Shown here piece by piece: positions 30,015 to 39,406 of a stretch of 64,000 bases of DNA (positions are counted from its first letter, which is position 1; each line of letters opens with the position of its first letter). Source of the stretch: Phycisphaerales bacterium UBA854 (GTDB lineage Bacteria; Planctomycetota; Phycisphaerae; Phycisphaerales; SM1A02); NCBI GenBank assembly GCA_002295885.1, contig DBGM01000023.1, positions 1-64,000 of the forward strand, written 5' to 3'. Position numbers and translations under genes: made by a program. The notes below the pieces were generated by a model, which worked only from the letters and a program-made list of their open reading frames with translations, was not told the DNA's origin and ran no database searches.

Positions 30015-32708
30015 ATGGCGGTCAAGACACGCACTCGCAAGAAGAGCACCCGAAGCAGCGGCCGCAAGGCCCGAATGATCTACGGATTCGCACCGGACCG
30101 GACGGACGGTCGTGCCCACCAGCGGGAACTGCTGGGCGGCAAGGGCGCGAACCTCGCGGACATGACCTCCATCGGTCTGCCGGTGCCTCCGGGCTTCACC
30201 ATCACCACCGAGACCTGTGCGGCGTACTCCAAGGGCGGCAACCGCATGCCTTCGGGCCTGATGAAGGAGGTCGAGACGCACGTGAAGCGGCTCGAGAAGT
30301 TCACCGGCAAGTCGTTCGGTTCCAAGACGGACCCGCTGCTGGTCTCCGTCCGCAGTGGTGCGGCGGTCTCCATGCCGGGCATGATGGACACCGTGCTCAA
30401 CCTCGGGCTCACCGACGCCGCGGTCGAGGGGCTGGCCGAGCTCACGGGCAACGAACGGTTCGCATGGGACGCCTACCGTCGGTTGATCAACATGTTCGGC
30501 GACGTGGTGATGGATGTCGACCATCACCACTTCGAGACGGCCTTCTCCAAGATCAAGAAGAAGTACAAGGTCACCGAGGACACGGACGTGCCGGCCGCCG
30601 GACTGCGTGAACTCTGCACCGCCTACAAGGCCGTCTACCGCAAGCACGTCGGCAAGGCGTTCCCGCAGGATCCCATGAAGCAGCTGCAGCACGCCATCGA
30701 GGCGGTGTTCCGTTCGTGGAACGCCCCCAAGGCGATCTCCTACCGGAAGATCAACGAGATCACCGGTCTGCAGGGCACCGCGGTCAACGTGCAGACGATG
30801 GTCTTCGGGAACATGGGTGACGATTCCGGCACCGGTGTCGCGTTCACGCGTGATCCGTCCACCGGCAAGAACCAGTTCTACGGCGAGTTCCTCATCAATG
30901 CCCAGGGCGAGGACGTCGTGGCGGGCATCCGGACGCCCAAGCCCGTCTCCCAGATGAAGAAGTGGGACGGCAAGGCCTTCGCGAGTCTGATGAAGATCCG
31001 CACCATCCTCGAGAAGCACTACCGCGACGTGCAGGACATCGAGTTCACCATCGAGCGCGGGCATCTCTGGATGCTCCAGACCCGCAACGGCAAGCGGACC
31101 GCGGCCGCCGCGGTGAAGATCGCCGTGGACATGGTCAAGGAACGCCTGATCACCCGGGACGAAGCGCTGCTGCGCATTCCCGCCGGCGATCTCGTGCAGC
31201 TGCTGCTGCCGAGCTACACCGCGGCGAGCAAGAAGGGCGCGACCATCGTGGCGACGGGCCTTCCCGCCTCGCCCGGCGCGTCCTGGGGTGCATTGGCCTT
31301 CACGGCCGAAGACGCCGTCGAGCGTGCCACCGCCGGCGAGCAGGTCCTGCTTGTCCGCACCGAGACGTCGCCCGAGGACGTCGAGGGCATGCACCACGCT
31401 GCGGGCATTCTCACGTCGACCGGCGGCATGACCTCGCACGCGGCCGTCGTGGCCCGGGGCTGGGGCAAGTGCTGCGTGGCCGGCGCCGGTGCCATCGCGA
31501 TCGACGAGAAGAAGCAGCGGGCCACCATCAACGGCAAGGCGTACGGGCCGAAGGACATCCTGTCGATCGACGGTTCCACCGGTGAGGTGATGGCCGGTCG
31601 CGTCGACGGTTCGACTCCCAAGCTGTCCGGCGACTTCAACACCATCATGAAGTGGGCCGACGCGGCTCGACGCATGAAGGTCCGCACCAACGCGGACTCG
31701 CCGGCCGACTCCAAGCGGGCCCGCGACTTCGGGGCCGAAGGCATCGGCCTGACGCGGACCGAGCACATGTTCTTCGAGGGTGATCGCATCGTCGCGATGC
31801 GGCGGATGATCCTCGCCGACAACCAGAAGGACCGCGTGGCGGCGCTGAAGCAGCTGCTTCCGTACCAGCGGAAGGACTTCACGGGAATCTTCACGGCGAT
31901 GAAGGGGCTGCCGGTCACGGTGCGGCTCCTCGATCCGCCGCTGCACGAGTTCCTTCCGCACGACCGGGCCAGCCAGAAGGAGCTTGCTTCGGCCATGGGC
32001 GTTCCGCTGAAGGACGTGGTCCGGCGGGTGGACTCCCTGCACGAGGCCAACCCGATGCTCGGGCACCGCGGCTGCCGTCTGGCGGTGACGTATCCCGAGA
32101 TCCTCCGGATGCAGGTCACCGCGATCGTGGAGGCGATGATCGCCTGCCGCAAGAAGGGCATCAAGGCGATGCCGGAGATCATGATCCCGCTGGTGGGGAC
32201 CCGTCAGGAACTGGCGCTGCTCCGCGAGGAGACGTTGGAGACCATCGCCGAGGTCAAGAAGCGGAAGAAGTACACCGGCAAGCTCGACATTCCGGTGGGC
32301 ACGATGATCGAGATCCCGCGGGCGGCCCTGACCGCCGACGAGGTGGCCGGCGTCGCGGACTTCTTCTCGTTCGGCACCAACGACCTCACCCAGCTGACCT
32401 ACGGCTACAGCCGCGACGACATCAACGGCTTCCTGCCCGACTACATCCACCGGGGCATCCTCGAGAAGGATCCGTTCCAGTCGATCGACGTCAACGGCGT
32501 GGGCCGGCTGGTGGACATCGCGGTCCGCGAGGGTCGGATGGTGAAGCCGAAGCTGAAGCTCGGTGTGTGCGGCGAGCACGGCGGCGATCCGGCCTCGGTC
32601 GAGTTCTTCGACCACGTCGGACTCGACTACGTCAGTTGTTCACCGTTCCGGGTGCCCACGGCACGTCTGGCCGCGGCGCAGTCCACGATCCGTCGCAAGA
32701 AGAAGTAG
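30015..32708 (+). CDS. ppdK: Pyruvate, phosphate dikinase
   Basis: An 897-residue enzyme converting pyruvate, ATP and Pi to phosphoenolpyruvate, AMP and PPi, reversibly. The nucleotide-binding domain opens with GGKGANLADMTSIGLPVPPGF; the phosphohistidine domain has GGMTSHAAVVARGWGKCC with His475; the PEP/pyruvate barrel has LTRTEHMFF and GVCGEHGGDP with Cys852. Length agrees with bacterial PPDK (about 880-910). A basic N-terminal extension (KTRTRKKSTRSSGRK) precedes the domain. AGGAG lies nine nt upstream. It stands alone between divergent pabB and convergent HIT gene. Confidence 0.98.
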   Translation: MAVKTRTRKKSTRSSGRKARMIYGFAPDRTDGRAHQRELLGGKGANLADMTSIGLPVPPGFTITTETCAAYSKGGNRMPSGLMKEVETHVKRLEKFTGKSFGSKTDPLLVSVRSGAAVSMPGMMDTVLNLGLTDAAVEGLAELTGNERFAWDAYRRLINMFGDVVMDVDHHHFETAFSKIKKKYKVTEDTDVPAAGLRELCTAYKAVYRKHVGKAFPQDPMKQLQHAIEAVFRSWNAPKAISYRKINEITGLQGTAVNVQTMVFGNMGDDSGTGVAFTRDPSTGKNQFYGEFLINAQGEDVVAGIRTPKPVSQMKKWDGKAFASLMKIRTILEKHYRDVQDIEFTIERGHLWMLQTRNGKRTAAAAVKIAVDMVKERLITRDEALLRIPAGDLVQLLLPSYTAASKKGATIVATGLPASPGASWGALAFTAEDAVERATAGEQVLLVRTETSPEDVEGMHHAAGILTSTGGMTSHAAVVARGWGKCCVAGAGAIAIDEKKQRATINGKAYGPKDILSIDGSTGEVMAGRVDGSTPKLSGDFNTIMKWADAARRMKVRTNADSPADSKRARDFGAEGIGLTRTEHMFFEGDRIVAMRRMILADNQKDRVAALKQLLPYQRKDFTGIFTAMKGLPVTVRLLDPPLHEFLPHDRASQKELASAMGVPLKDVVRRVDSLHEANPMLGHRGCRLAVTYPEILRMQVTAIVEAMIACRKKGIKAMPEIMIPLVGTRQELALLREETLETIAEVKKRKKYTGKLDIPVGTMIEIPRAALTADEVAGVADFFSFGTNDLTQLTYGYSRDDINGFLPDYIHRGILEKDPFQSIDVNGVGRLVDIAVREGRMVKPKLKLGVCGEHGGDPASVEFFDHVGLDYVSCSPFRVPTARLAAAQSTIRRKKK

Positions 32709-32711
32709 GTC

Positions 32712-33128
32712 TCATTCGATCGCATCGGCGATGGCCCCGGCCATCGCTGCGCCGTCGTCGAGTTCACCGCTGTTCCACTCGATGCCCAGACCCGAGCCGT
32801 CGTCGAACTTCGGGATGATGTGCACGTGCACGTGGAAGACGGCCTGGTGGGCGGGGGCCCCGTTGTTCTGCAGCAGGTTGTAGTGCGCGCAGCCGGTGGC
32901 GGCCATGACGGCCCGGCACAGCTTCGGCAGGACCGATCCGATGGCGGCGGCGGAGGCTTCGGACAGTTCGTGCATGAAGCGGGCCCGTTCCTTGGGAATC
33001 ACCAGCACGTGGCCGCGGCTGAGCGGGCCGATGTCGAGAAAGGCCAGGACGTGGTCGTCCTCGTAGACGCGGTGGCAGGGGATGTCCCCGGCGAGGATCG
33101 CGTCGAAGATGGTCGACTCGTCGCTCAC
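32712..33128 (-). CDS. HIT family nucleotide hydrolase/transferase
   Basis: A 138-residue histidine-triad protein. IFDAILAGDIPCHRVYEDDHVLAFLDI is the usual opening, GHVLVIPK follows and the catalytic triad is HVHVHIIPK near residue 100. Closest in character to the Hint/YcfF branch that hydrolyses nucleoside phosphoramidates. The GTG start overlaps the stop of the upstream VUT transporter (GTGA), so its translation is likely coupled. Confidence 0.92.
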   Translation of the reverse strand: MSDESTIFDAILAGDIPCHRVYEDDHVLAFLDIGPLSRGHVLVIPKERARFMHELSEASAAAIGSVLPKLCRAVMAATGCAHYNLLQNNGAPAHQAVFHVHVHIIPKFDDGSGLGIEWNSGELDDGAAMAGAIADAIE

Positions 33129-34042
33129 TGTGCGGATCTCGGTCCCGGATCCCCGAGATGGCGGTGCTCGGCCATGGGATCGATGTCCAGCCACCGGGCG
33201 AGCCGGGGGACCAGCCAGTAGAGCGGGGCGGTGTCCAGCAGGGCGCAGACGAACTTGAACACGTAGCCGGTCACGATCAACTGCAGGAGGAAGTTCACCG
33301 GGCTGGACTGGTATTCGCCAGCTCCGTCGAAGACGCCGAGCCAGGCGGTGATCAGGATCACGGCAACGGTGTCGATCAGCTGACTGACGAGGGTGGATCC
33401 GTTGTTGCGAAGCCAGAGGTGCCGACCCCGCGTGAGCTTCTTCCAGAAGTGGAACATCCACACGTCGGTGAACTGGGCCACGAGGTAGGCGATCATCGAC
33501 GCCAGGGTCGCGCCGAAGGCCAGGGCCCGGACTTCGAAGAAGGTGGTCGGCCGTTCGCTCTGACTGGTCACGTAGTCGACGGTCGAAGCGTCGAAGGTCC
33601 GTTCGCCGATGGTCAGTCCGCCGGATTCGCCTGCGGTCTTCATCGCATCCAGGAGTGCGGGAAGCTCTTCGGGCGGCGGGGCATCCATGCCGGGAAGAAT
33701 GCCCGCCAGCCACAGGATGAACAGGACCCACGCATTCAGCAGCAGGCCGACCCAGACCACGGCGTTGGCCCGGGCCCGTCCGAAGAGTTCGCTGATCAGG
33801 TCCGTGCACAGGAAGGTGACCGGATACGGTAGTACGCCGACGGCGACCGCGAAGACCCAACCGGAACTGCCGTCCTCTCCACCGATCCTGCCGAACTCGA
33901 TGAATCGCGTGATGCCCAGGATGTTCAGCATCACCAGCGTGCCCAGGAAGACCCCCGACATCACCAGGAAGACCCGCTCGCGGCGGGCATGGATCGGCGA
34001 GGCTTCGATCGGATGGAGTTTGGCGTGCTTGGTGACGGACAT
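33125..34042 (-). CDS. VUT family queuosine precursor transporter
   Basis: A 305-residue membrane protein of the YhhQ type. Signatures are YPVTFLCTDLISELFGRARANAVVWVG in an early helix pair, ALAFGATLASMIAYLVAQFTDVWMFHFWKKLT in the middle and RNNGSTLVSQLIDTVAVILI near the end. An insertion of ~45 residues (PPPEELPALLDAMKTAGESG) sits between helices 3 and 4 and is not in short homologues. The family imports preQ0/preQ1 for queuosine synthesis. It is coupled to the HIT gene downstream and diverges from nadC, 36 bp away. Confidence 0.88.
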   Translation of the reverse strand: MSVTKHAKLHPIEASPIHARRERVFLVMSGVFLGTLVMLNILGITRFIEFGRIGGEDGSSGWVFAVAVGVLPYPVTFLCTDLISELFGRARANAVVWVGLLLNAWVLFILWLAGILPGMDAPPPEELPALLDAMKTAGESGGLTIGERTFDASTVDYVTSQSERPTTFFEVRALAFGATLASMIAYLVAQFTDVWMFHFWKKLTRGRHLWLRNNGSTLVSQLIDTVAVILITAWLGVFDGAGEYQSSPVNFLLQLIVTGYVFKFVCALLDTAPLYWLVPRLARWLDIDPMAEHRHLGDPGPRSAQ

Positions 34043-34078
34043 GGAGGAAGAGGATAGGCTGACGGGCCGACGCTGCCA

Positions 34079-35020
34079 ATGGACACCATCGATCTGAACA
34101 AACTGGACCTTTCCGACCGCGGACTCGTGCTGGTGCCCGACGCGGAGCTGACCCGTCTGCTTGAACTCGCTCTCGAGGAGGACGGCGTACCGCGCGGAGA
34201 CATCTCGTCCTTGTCCATCGTGCCCGACGGTCGTGACGTGGTGGCCGACTTCGTCACCCGGGACGCGGGGGTGCTGGGGGGCATGGAGCTGCTGGTCCGG
34301 GCCTCGCAGGTTCCGCCGCTGGCGGGGCGGGTCCGGGTCGAAGCCTGCATGGCCGACGGGCAGCCGATCTCGCCGGGGCAGACCATCGGACGGCTGCACG
34401 GTGCATGGCGGGACGTGCTGTCGCTGGAGCGCACGCTGCTGAACTTCCTGTCGCAGCTCTGCGGCGTCGCGACCCGCACCGCCCGCTTCGTGGCGATCGC
34501 CGGCGGAGGCGTGCTCGTGACCGACAGCCGCAAGACGACACCCGGGCTGCGGAGATTCGAGAAGTACGCCGTGGCCTGCGGCGGCGCCTACCTGCACCGG
34601 CTCGGACTCGACGATGCGGTGATGTACAAGGACAACCATCTTGCGGCCGTTCCACCGGACGAACTCGGAGTCGAGTTGGCGGAGGCGATCCGGCGTGCCC
34701 GGGCGGATCGTTCGCTGCGGTTCACCTGCGTCGAAGTCGATCGACTGGACCAGTTGGACGTGGTTCTCGGGCTGGATGCCGGACTCGTCGATCTCGTGCT
34801 GCTGGACAACATGGACGTCGAGACGCTCCGGGAAGCGGTGTCCCGCCGGGATGCCGGCGGCAGCCGGATCCAGTTGGAGGCCTCGGGCGGAGTCACGCTC
34901 GAGACCATCGCCGCCATCGCCACCACCGGCGTCGAACGCATCGCGGTCGGGTCCATGACCCACGGTGCGACCTGGCTCGACATCGGTCTGGACATTTCAC
35001 CGGAGGATGCCCGTGATTGA
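34079..35020 (+). CDS. nadC: Nicotinate-nucleotide pyrophosphorylase (carboxylating)
   Basis: A 313-residue enzyme turning quinolinate and PRPP into nicotinate mononucleotide in NAD synthesis. Blocks: EEDGVPRGDISS, ERTLLNFLSQLCGVATRTA, TDSRKTTPGLRRFEKYAVACGGAYLHRLGLDDAVMYKDNH and IQLEASGGVTLETIAAIATTGVERIAVG. The length is slightly above E. coli NadC (297). The stop overlaps the start of the biotin ligase gene by 8 bp. No nadA or nadB is in the window. Confidence 0.97.
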   Translation: MDTIDLNKLDLSDRGLVLVPDAELTRLLELALEEDGVPRGDISSLSIVPDGRDVVADFVTRDAGVLGGMELLVRASQVPPLAGRVRVEACMADGQPISPGQTIGRLHGAWRDVLSLERTLLNFLSQLCGVATRTARFVAIAGGGVLVTDSRKTTPGLRRFEKYAVACGGAYLHRLGLDDAVMYKDNHLAAVPPDELGVELAEAIRRARADRSLRFTCVEVDRLDQLDVVLGLDAGLVDLVLLDNMDVETLREAVSRRDAGGSRIQLEASGGVTLETIAAIATTGVERIAVGSMTHGATWLDIGLDISPEDARD

Positions 35021-35570
35021 AACCGTTCCATTGCACTGCTGGGCGGACCGGCTGGAGGCGCTCTGCGCGACGCTGCCGCCGCTGCACCGGGTGCGGGTCA
35101 TGGCGGAGATCGACACGACGCAGGATCTGGCCCGTGATTCGGGCATCGGAACGCTCGTGACGACCGATCGGCAGCGGGCCGGTCGCGGGCAGCGGGGGAA
35201 CCGCTGGGCCGATACGGGCGAGTCCGGACTGGCCTTCAGCATCTGCCTGCCTTCCACCAGCCAGCCGGAGCGGTCGTTGGTGCTCGCCCGGGCCCTGGCT
35301 GAATCACTGGGAACCCTGCTGCCGGATCGCATCGAGGTGAAGCCTCCGAACGATCTGCTCGTCGACGGTCGCAAACTCGCCGGGGTTCTGATCGAGCAGT
35401 CGGTCGGCGCGGCGGTCATCGGCATCGGCATCAATGTCGGCCCGGTCGAATGGGACGAGGAGCTCGAAGGTCGGGCCATCAGTCTGGCCGAGGCGGGAGT
35501 CCAGTGCGATCGCCTCGAGGTGCTCGAACTGGTCCTTCCCGCCGTGGTCCACGCCTGGACCGGTGCATAG
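35013..35570 (+). CDS. birA: Biotin--[acetyl-CoA-carboxylase] ligase
   Basis: A 185-residue catalytic-only biotin protein ligase with no N-terminal DNA-binding domain, so it is not a repressor. Key motifs: QRAGRGQRGNRW (biotinyl-AMP loop, GRGRxG type), GLAFSICLP, EVKPPNDLLVDGRKLAGVLIE (the KWPNDl block) and GIGINVG. It is shorter than usual because the C-terminal SH3-like domain is reduced or lost. The GTG at 35013 was chosen since GGAGG lies 6 nt upstream; an ATG at 35007 directly touches that site. Confidence 0.92.
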   Translation: MIETVPLHCWADRLEALCATLPPLHRVRVMAEIDTTQDLARDSGIGTLVTTDRQRAGRGQRGNRWADTGESGLAFSICLPSTSQPERSLVLARALAESLGTLLPDRIEVKPPNDLLVDGRKLAGVLIEQSVGAAVIGIGINVGPVEWDEELEGRAISLAEAGVQCDRLEVLELVLPAVVHAWTGA

Positions 35571-35618
35571 GTCGCGATCCACGGCTTCCCGTCGGGAACC
35601 ACTACACTGGCCCGTTGC

Positions 35619-36062
35619 ATGACGACCCCGAACGAGGACATTCTGGAGTGGTCTGTTCATCCGCTCCGTGAGCGGCCGGGCCGAGCGGTCGGGACGTGTC
35701 TGATCATTCTGGCCTGCGGCCTGCTGGTCGCCGTGGCCGTCGGAGATCCCACCGGCGGTGTTCTGGCCGGCGGTGCCGCGATCCTCTTCCTGATCCTGAT
35801 GCTCAACCGCTTCTTCCTGCCCAGCTACTACCGGATGGACGGGGTGGGCATTGCCGTCCGGCATCCCATCGGAACCCGCAGCCTGCGGTGGGTCGATCTG
35901 CGCCGCTTTCCCCACAACGAGTCCGGTGGCTATCTCTCCACCCGCGAGCGGGGGGGGATGTTCGACTCCCGGGGCATCAGCGTGCTCTTCGCGGGCCGGG
36001 GCGACGAGATCGTGCCGTGGATCAAGTCCGCCATGGACCGGTCCCGGGAGGCCGGCGAATGA
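35619..36062 (+). CDS. Hypothetical membrane protein, 147 residues
   Basis: No family named. Two adjacent hydrophobic helices (VGTCLIILACGLLVAVAVG and VLAGGAAILFLILMLNRFFL) are followed by a ~75-residue cytoplasmic domain with PH-like spacing (YRMDGVGIAVRHPIGTRSLRWVDLRRF). Its stop overlaps the next gene (ATGA), which in turn overlaps the GlmL/MutL-like gene, so it may belong to the same operon as the six-gene membrane cluster. Confidence 0.75.
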   Translation: MTTPNEDILEWSVHPLRERPGRAVGTCLIILACGLLVAVAVGDPTGGVLAGGAAILFLILMLNRFFLPSYYRMDGVGIAVRHPIGTRSLRWVDLRRFPHNESGGYLSTRERGGMFDSRGISVLFAGRGDEIVPWIKSAMDRSREAGE

Positions 36063-36448
36063 GCTGGCGGGATCGCATTCGGAACGCATTCGCGGTCGAC
36101 AAGCCCGGGGCGGCCGAGCCGACCGAGCGGCAGGGGGAGATCTGCGACACCGTCTGCAAGGCCGTGGTTCGCCGGGGAATGACCCTGCCGGCCCTGATGG
36201 CTCTGGAAATGGGGCGGCCGCTAAACTTCGTGGCGGCTCAGGCCATGCACTTCTTCCGCCCCATCGTCTCCGTCATCCTCGACGGGCCCACCATCGAGGA
36301 GTTCGCTACCTTCCTTGAGCAGCGGGGGTCGGTCGAGTACCTTTGCCAACGCTTGGAGTACTGGGACCGGGTCGGTCCTGACGCCGAGGACCCCGATTCC
36401 ACTTCAGAACCCCAGGATCACACCCCCGATGACGAACCTCGACCCTGA
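36059..36448 (+). CDS. Hypothetical protein, 129 residues
   Basis: Not recognised. A soluble protein with a helical core (MTLPALMALEMGRPLNFVAAQAMHFFRPIV) and an acidic, disordered-looking C-terminus. It overlaps the preceding gene by ATGA and the following MutL-like gene by 20 bp, so it is probably translated with them. The conserved-looking block TLPALMALEMGRPLNF could be used as a search handle. Confidence 0.75.
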   Translation: MSWRDRIRNAFAVDKPGAAEPTERQGEICDTVCKAVVRRGMTLPALMALEMGRPLNFVAAQAMHFFRPIVSVILDGPTIEEFATFLEQRGSVEYLCQRLEYWDRVGPDAEDPDSTSEPQDHTPDDEPRP

Positions 36449-38255
36449 CAAGATCAAGGTCATCCTCGCGACGGACTGCGGGAGCACGACCACCAAGGCG
36501 ATTCTCATCCAGTACGTGGATGGGGAGTATCGCCAGACCCATCGTGGAGAGGCTCCGACCACGGTCGAGAAGCCCTTCGCCGACGTCACCATGGGTGTCG
36601 TCAACTCGGTGACCGAGATCGCCGAACTCGCCGGCCGCCGTCTGGTGGGCGACGACGGGCGCATCATCAGTCCCGCGACCGACACCGAAGGCTGCGACAT
36701 CTACATCTCGACCTCCAGCGCAGGGGGCGGCCTGCAGATGATGGTCGCCGGCGTCATCGCGGAGATGACCGCGGCCAGCGCCAAGCGGGCCGCACTGGGG
36801 GCCGGCTCGATCGTCATGGACGTTATCGCCGCCAACGACGGCCGCCGTCCGCACGATCAGATCCAGCGCATCCGCGATCTGCGTCCGGACATGATTCTGA
36901 TCTCCGGAGGTACCGACGGCGGCACGGCCGACAAGGTCGTCCAGATCTCCGAACTCGTGGCGCCCGCCAAGCCGCAGCCCCGGTTCGGCAGCGACTATTC
37001 CATGCCGATCATCTACGCCGGCAACAAGGACGCCCGCGAGTCCGTCTCCGAGGTCTTCAGCGAAGGCGGTTTCGATCTGCAGATCGTGGACAATCTGCGT
37101 CCCGTCCTCGAACGGGAGAATCTGGGCCCGGCCCGGGACAAGATCCACGACATCTTCCTCGAGCACGTCATGGCGCAGGCTCCCGGCTACGACAAACTGA
37201 TGGGCTGGACCGGCGCGCCGATCATGCCCACGCCCGGTGCGGTGGGGGACATCCTCCAGACCGTGGCCCGGCTGCAGGACATCAACGTGGTCGGCGTCGA
37301 CATCGGCGGGGCGACCACCGACGTCTTCAGCGTCTTCGACGAGACCTTTAACCGCACCGTGTCGGCGAACCTCGGGATGTCCTATTCCATCTCGAACGTG
37401 TGCGCCGAGGCGACCATGCCCAACGTGCTCCGCTGGGTTCCCTTCGACATGAACGAACGGGAGCTGCGGAACCACGTCAAGAACAAGATGATCCGCCCCA
37501 CGACCATTCCGCAGACGCGGGAGGCGCTCATGTTCGAGCAGGCCGTGGCCCGCGAAGCACTTCGGCTCGCCTACAAGCAGCACAAGGAATTCGCGACCAC
37601 CCTCAAGGGCGTGCAGCAGCAGCGCACGGTCGGCGACACCTTCAGCCAGCAGACCAGCGGAAAGACGATCGTGGACAACATGGCCCTCGATCTGCTGGTC
37701 GCCTCCGGCGGCGTGCTGTCGCACGCACCGCGGATGCACCAGACCGCCATGATGCTCATCGACGCCTTCGAGCCCGAGGGCGTGACCATGCTGGCCAAGG
37801 ACTCGATCTTCATGATGCCCCATCTCGGCGTGCTGTCGTCGGTGCATCCGAAGGCCGCCGAGCAGGTGTTCGACCGCGACTGCCTGGTCTACCTCGGGAC
37901 CTGCGTCTGCGCCGCCGGCCAGCCCAAGCCCGGCAAGACCTGCTTCAAGTACGAACTCACCGGTGATCGCACCGCTTCGGGTGAAATCGTCGGCGGACAG
38001 ATGGAGCTGCTTCCCCTGGCGGAAGGCGAAAGCGGAACCATCACCCTCTCGCCCTCGCGGGGCATCGACCTCGGCGAGGGGCCGGGCAAGAAGGTGCAGA
38101 GATCCGTTCGTGGTGGTACGGTCGGCCTGATCCTCGACGGACGAGGTCGGCCGCTGGAACTGCCCGAGGAGCGAGCCGCGTGCCAGTCCACGGTGCAGGG
38201 ATGGCTGGACGCTCTGGATGTCTACGCAGAAGACAAGGAACCGATGGCGGTCTGA
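36429..38255 (+). CDS. GlmL/MutL-like ASKHA-fold ATPase (glutamate mutase L family)
   Basis: A 608-residue soluble protein. ATDCGSTTTKAILI (residues ~14-27) is the phosphate-1 loop of actin-like ATPases and VVGVDIGGATTDVFSV (~residue 287) is phosphate-2; LISGGTDGGTADKV and VASGGVLSHAP are further glycine loops. The best match is the family named after the glutamate mutase-associated MutL/GlmL, not the mismatch repair MutL. GlmL is thought to act as a reactivase/chaperone for B12-dependent mutases, but no mutase (no DxHxxG cobalamin motif) lies nearby. It heads a run of a soluble adaptor and four membrane proteins, so it probably powers or assembles that complex. Confidence 0.8.
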   Translation: MTNLDPDKIKVILATDCGSTTTKAILIQYVDGEYRQTHRGEAPTTVEKPFADVTMGVVNSVTEIAELAGRRLVGDDGRIISPATDTEGCDIYISTSSAGGGLQMMVAGVIAEMTAASAKRAALGAGSIVMDVIAANDGRRPHDQIQRIRDLRPDMILISGGTDGGTADKVVQISELVAPAKPQPRFGSDYSMPIIYAGNKDARESVSEVFSEGGFDLQIVDNLRPVLERENLGPARDKIHDIFLEHVMAQAPGYDKLMGWTGAPIMPTPGAVGDILQTVARLQDINVVGVDIGGATTDVFSVFDETFNRTVSANLGMSYSISNVCAEATMPNVLRWVPFDMNERELRNHVKNKMIRPTTIPQTREALMFEQAVAREALRLAYKQHKEFATTLKGVQQQRTVGDTFSQQTSGKTIVDNMALDLLVASGGVLSHAPRMHQTAMMLIDAFEPEGVTMLAKDSIFMMPHLGVLSSVHPKAAEQVFDRDCLVYLGTCVCAAGQPKPGKTCFKYELTGDRTASGEIVGGQMELLPLAEGESGTITLSPSRGIDLGEGPGKKVQRSVRGGTVGLILDGRGRPLELPEERAACQSTVQGWLDALDVYAEDKEPMAV

Positions 38256-38276
38256 CCGTCCACCAGGAGCAGCAAC

Positions 38277-39401
38277 GTGGCCAAGGCCTATACCCCAGGA
38301 TTGCTTGTGACCCGGCACAAGAAGCACCGCATCATGCGGCGGCTGCCCATTGCCGGTGACGTGCAGGTCAAGGTCGGCGACACGGTCGCGGCCGACGACA
38401 TCGTCGCCGAGACCAATCTGCCCGGCGACGTCCATCCCGTGAATCTCGCCAACAGCATGTCGCTGCCTCCGGCCGACGTGGTGGGCTGCATGCTCAAGTC
38501 CGAAGGGGATCCGATCGCACTGAACGAGCCGCTCGCCCAGACCAAGGGCCTGTTCGGGATGTTCAAGAACACCGTCAACTCCCGGTACGAGGGCACCGTC
38601 GAGACGGTCTCCCCGGTCACCGGGCAGGTGATCATCCGCGGTGCACCGCTTCCGGTGCAGGTCCGTGCCTACATGAGCGGCACCGTGGTCGACGTGCGGG
38701 AGCACGAGGGCTGCGAGGTCGAGGCGGACGTGGCCTACGTGCAGGGGATCTTCGGCGTCGGTGGCGAAACGCAGGGCTGCATCAAGCTGGCCTGCACGAG
38801 CCACGACCAGGAACTCACCAAGGATCGGATCACCGACGACATGGAGGGCAGCATCATCATCGGTGGTGCCCGCATGACCGTCGACGCGATCCGGCGGGCG
38901 TTGGAGGTGAAGGCGGCGGCCATCATCTCCGGCGGCATCGACGACCAGGACCTCAAGGAACTGCTCGGCTACGACCTCGGGGTCGCCATCACCGGCCGCG
39001 AGAACCTCGGCATCACCGTGATCGTTACCGAAGGTTTCGGCGAGATCTCCATGGCCGAGCGGACCTACGAGATGCTCAAGGAATTCGAAGGCCGGGAGGC
39101 GTCCGTCAACGGCGCCACCCAGATCCGGGCCGGCGTGATGCGTCCCGAGATCATCGTCCCCCTCGATGCGCCGCCCGCCGCGGCGGCCGAAGGCAAGTTC
39201 GAGGAAGGGCAGTTGGAGATCGGCCGCATGCTGCGGGTGATCCGTGATCCCTGGTTCGGGATGATCGGACAGGTCTCCGGATTGCCGGCCGAGCCGCACG
39301 TGCTCGGATCCGGTTCGAAGGCCCGCGTGCTGGAGGTGACGTTCCCCTCCGGCGAGAAAGCCGTCGTCCCGCGTGCGAACGTGGAACTGATCGAGGAGTG
39401 A
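38277..39401 (+). CDS. Soluble barrel-sandwich/KOW-like protein of the GlmL-type cluster
   Basis: A 374-residue soluble protein with no signal or membrane segment. The N-terminal half has lipoyl/biotinyl-like turns (VKVGDTVAADDIVAETNLPGDV; YEGTVETVSPVTGQVI; VRAYMSGTVVDVREHEGCEV) but no modifiable Lys motif. The middle is an alpha/beta domain (GSIIIGGARMTVDAIRRALEVKAAAIISGG, followed by GYDLGVAITGRENLGITVIVTEGF). The last ~55 residues look like a KOW/SH3-like domain (DPWFGMIGQVSGLP...VLEVTFPSGEKAVVPRANVELIEE). The GTG has AGGAG 7 nt upstream. Function unknown; an adaptor between ATPase and membrane parts is an inference. Confidence 0.75.
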   Translation: MAKAYTPGLLVTRHKKHRIMRRLPIAGDVQVKVGDTVAADDIVAETNLPGDVHPVNLANSMSLPPADVVGCMLKSEGDPIALNEPLAQTKGLFGMFKNTVNSRYEGTVETVSPVTGQVIIRGAPLPVQVRAYMSGTVVDVREHEGCEVEADVAYVQGIFGVGGETQGCIKLACTSHDQELTKDRITDDMEGSIIIGGARMTVDAIRRALEVKAAAIISGGIDDQDLKELLGYDLGVAITGRENLGITVIVTEGFGEISMAERTYEMLKEFEGREASVNGATQIRAGVMRPEIIVPLDAPPAAAAEGKFEEGQLEIGRMLRVIRDPWFGMIGQVSGLPAEPHVLGSGSKARVLEVTFPSGEKAVVPRANVELIEE

Positions 39402-39406
39402 ACGGC

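Noticed and set aside
29919..32615. Minus-strand open frame extending pabB by ~900 residues
   Set aside because: The extension is antisense to ppdK; PabB homology begins only near 29918.
36429..38255. DNA mismatch repair MutL
   Set aside because: The protein has ASKHA nucleotide loops, not a GHKL ATPase; the shared name refers to glutamate mutase MutL.
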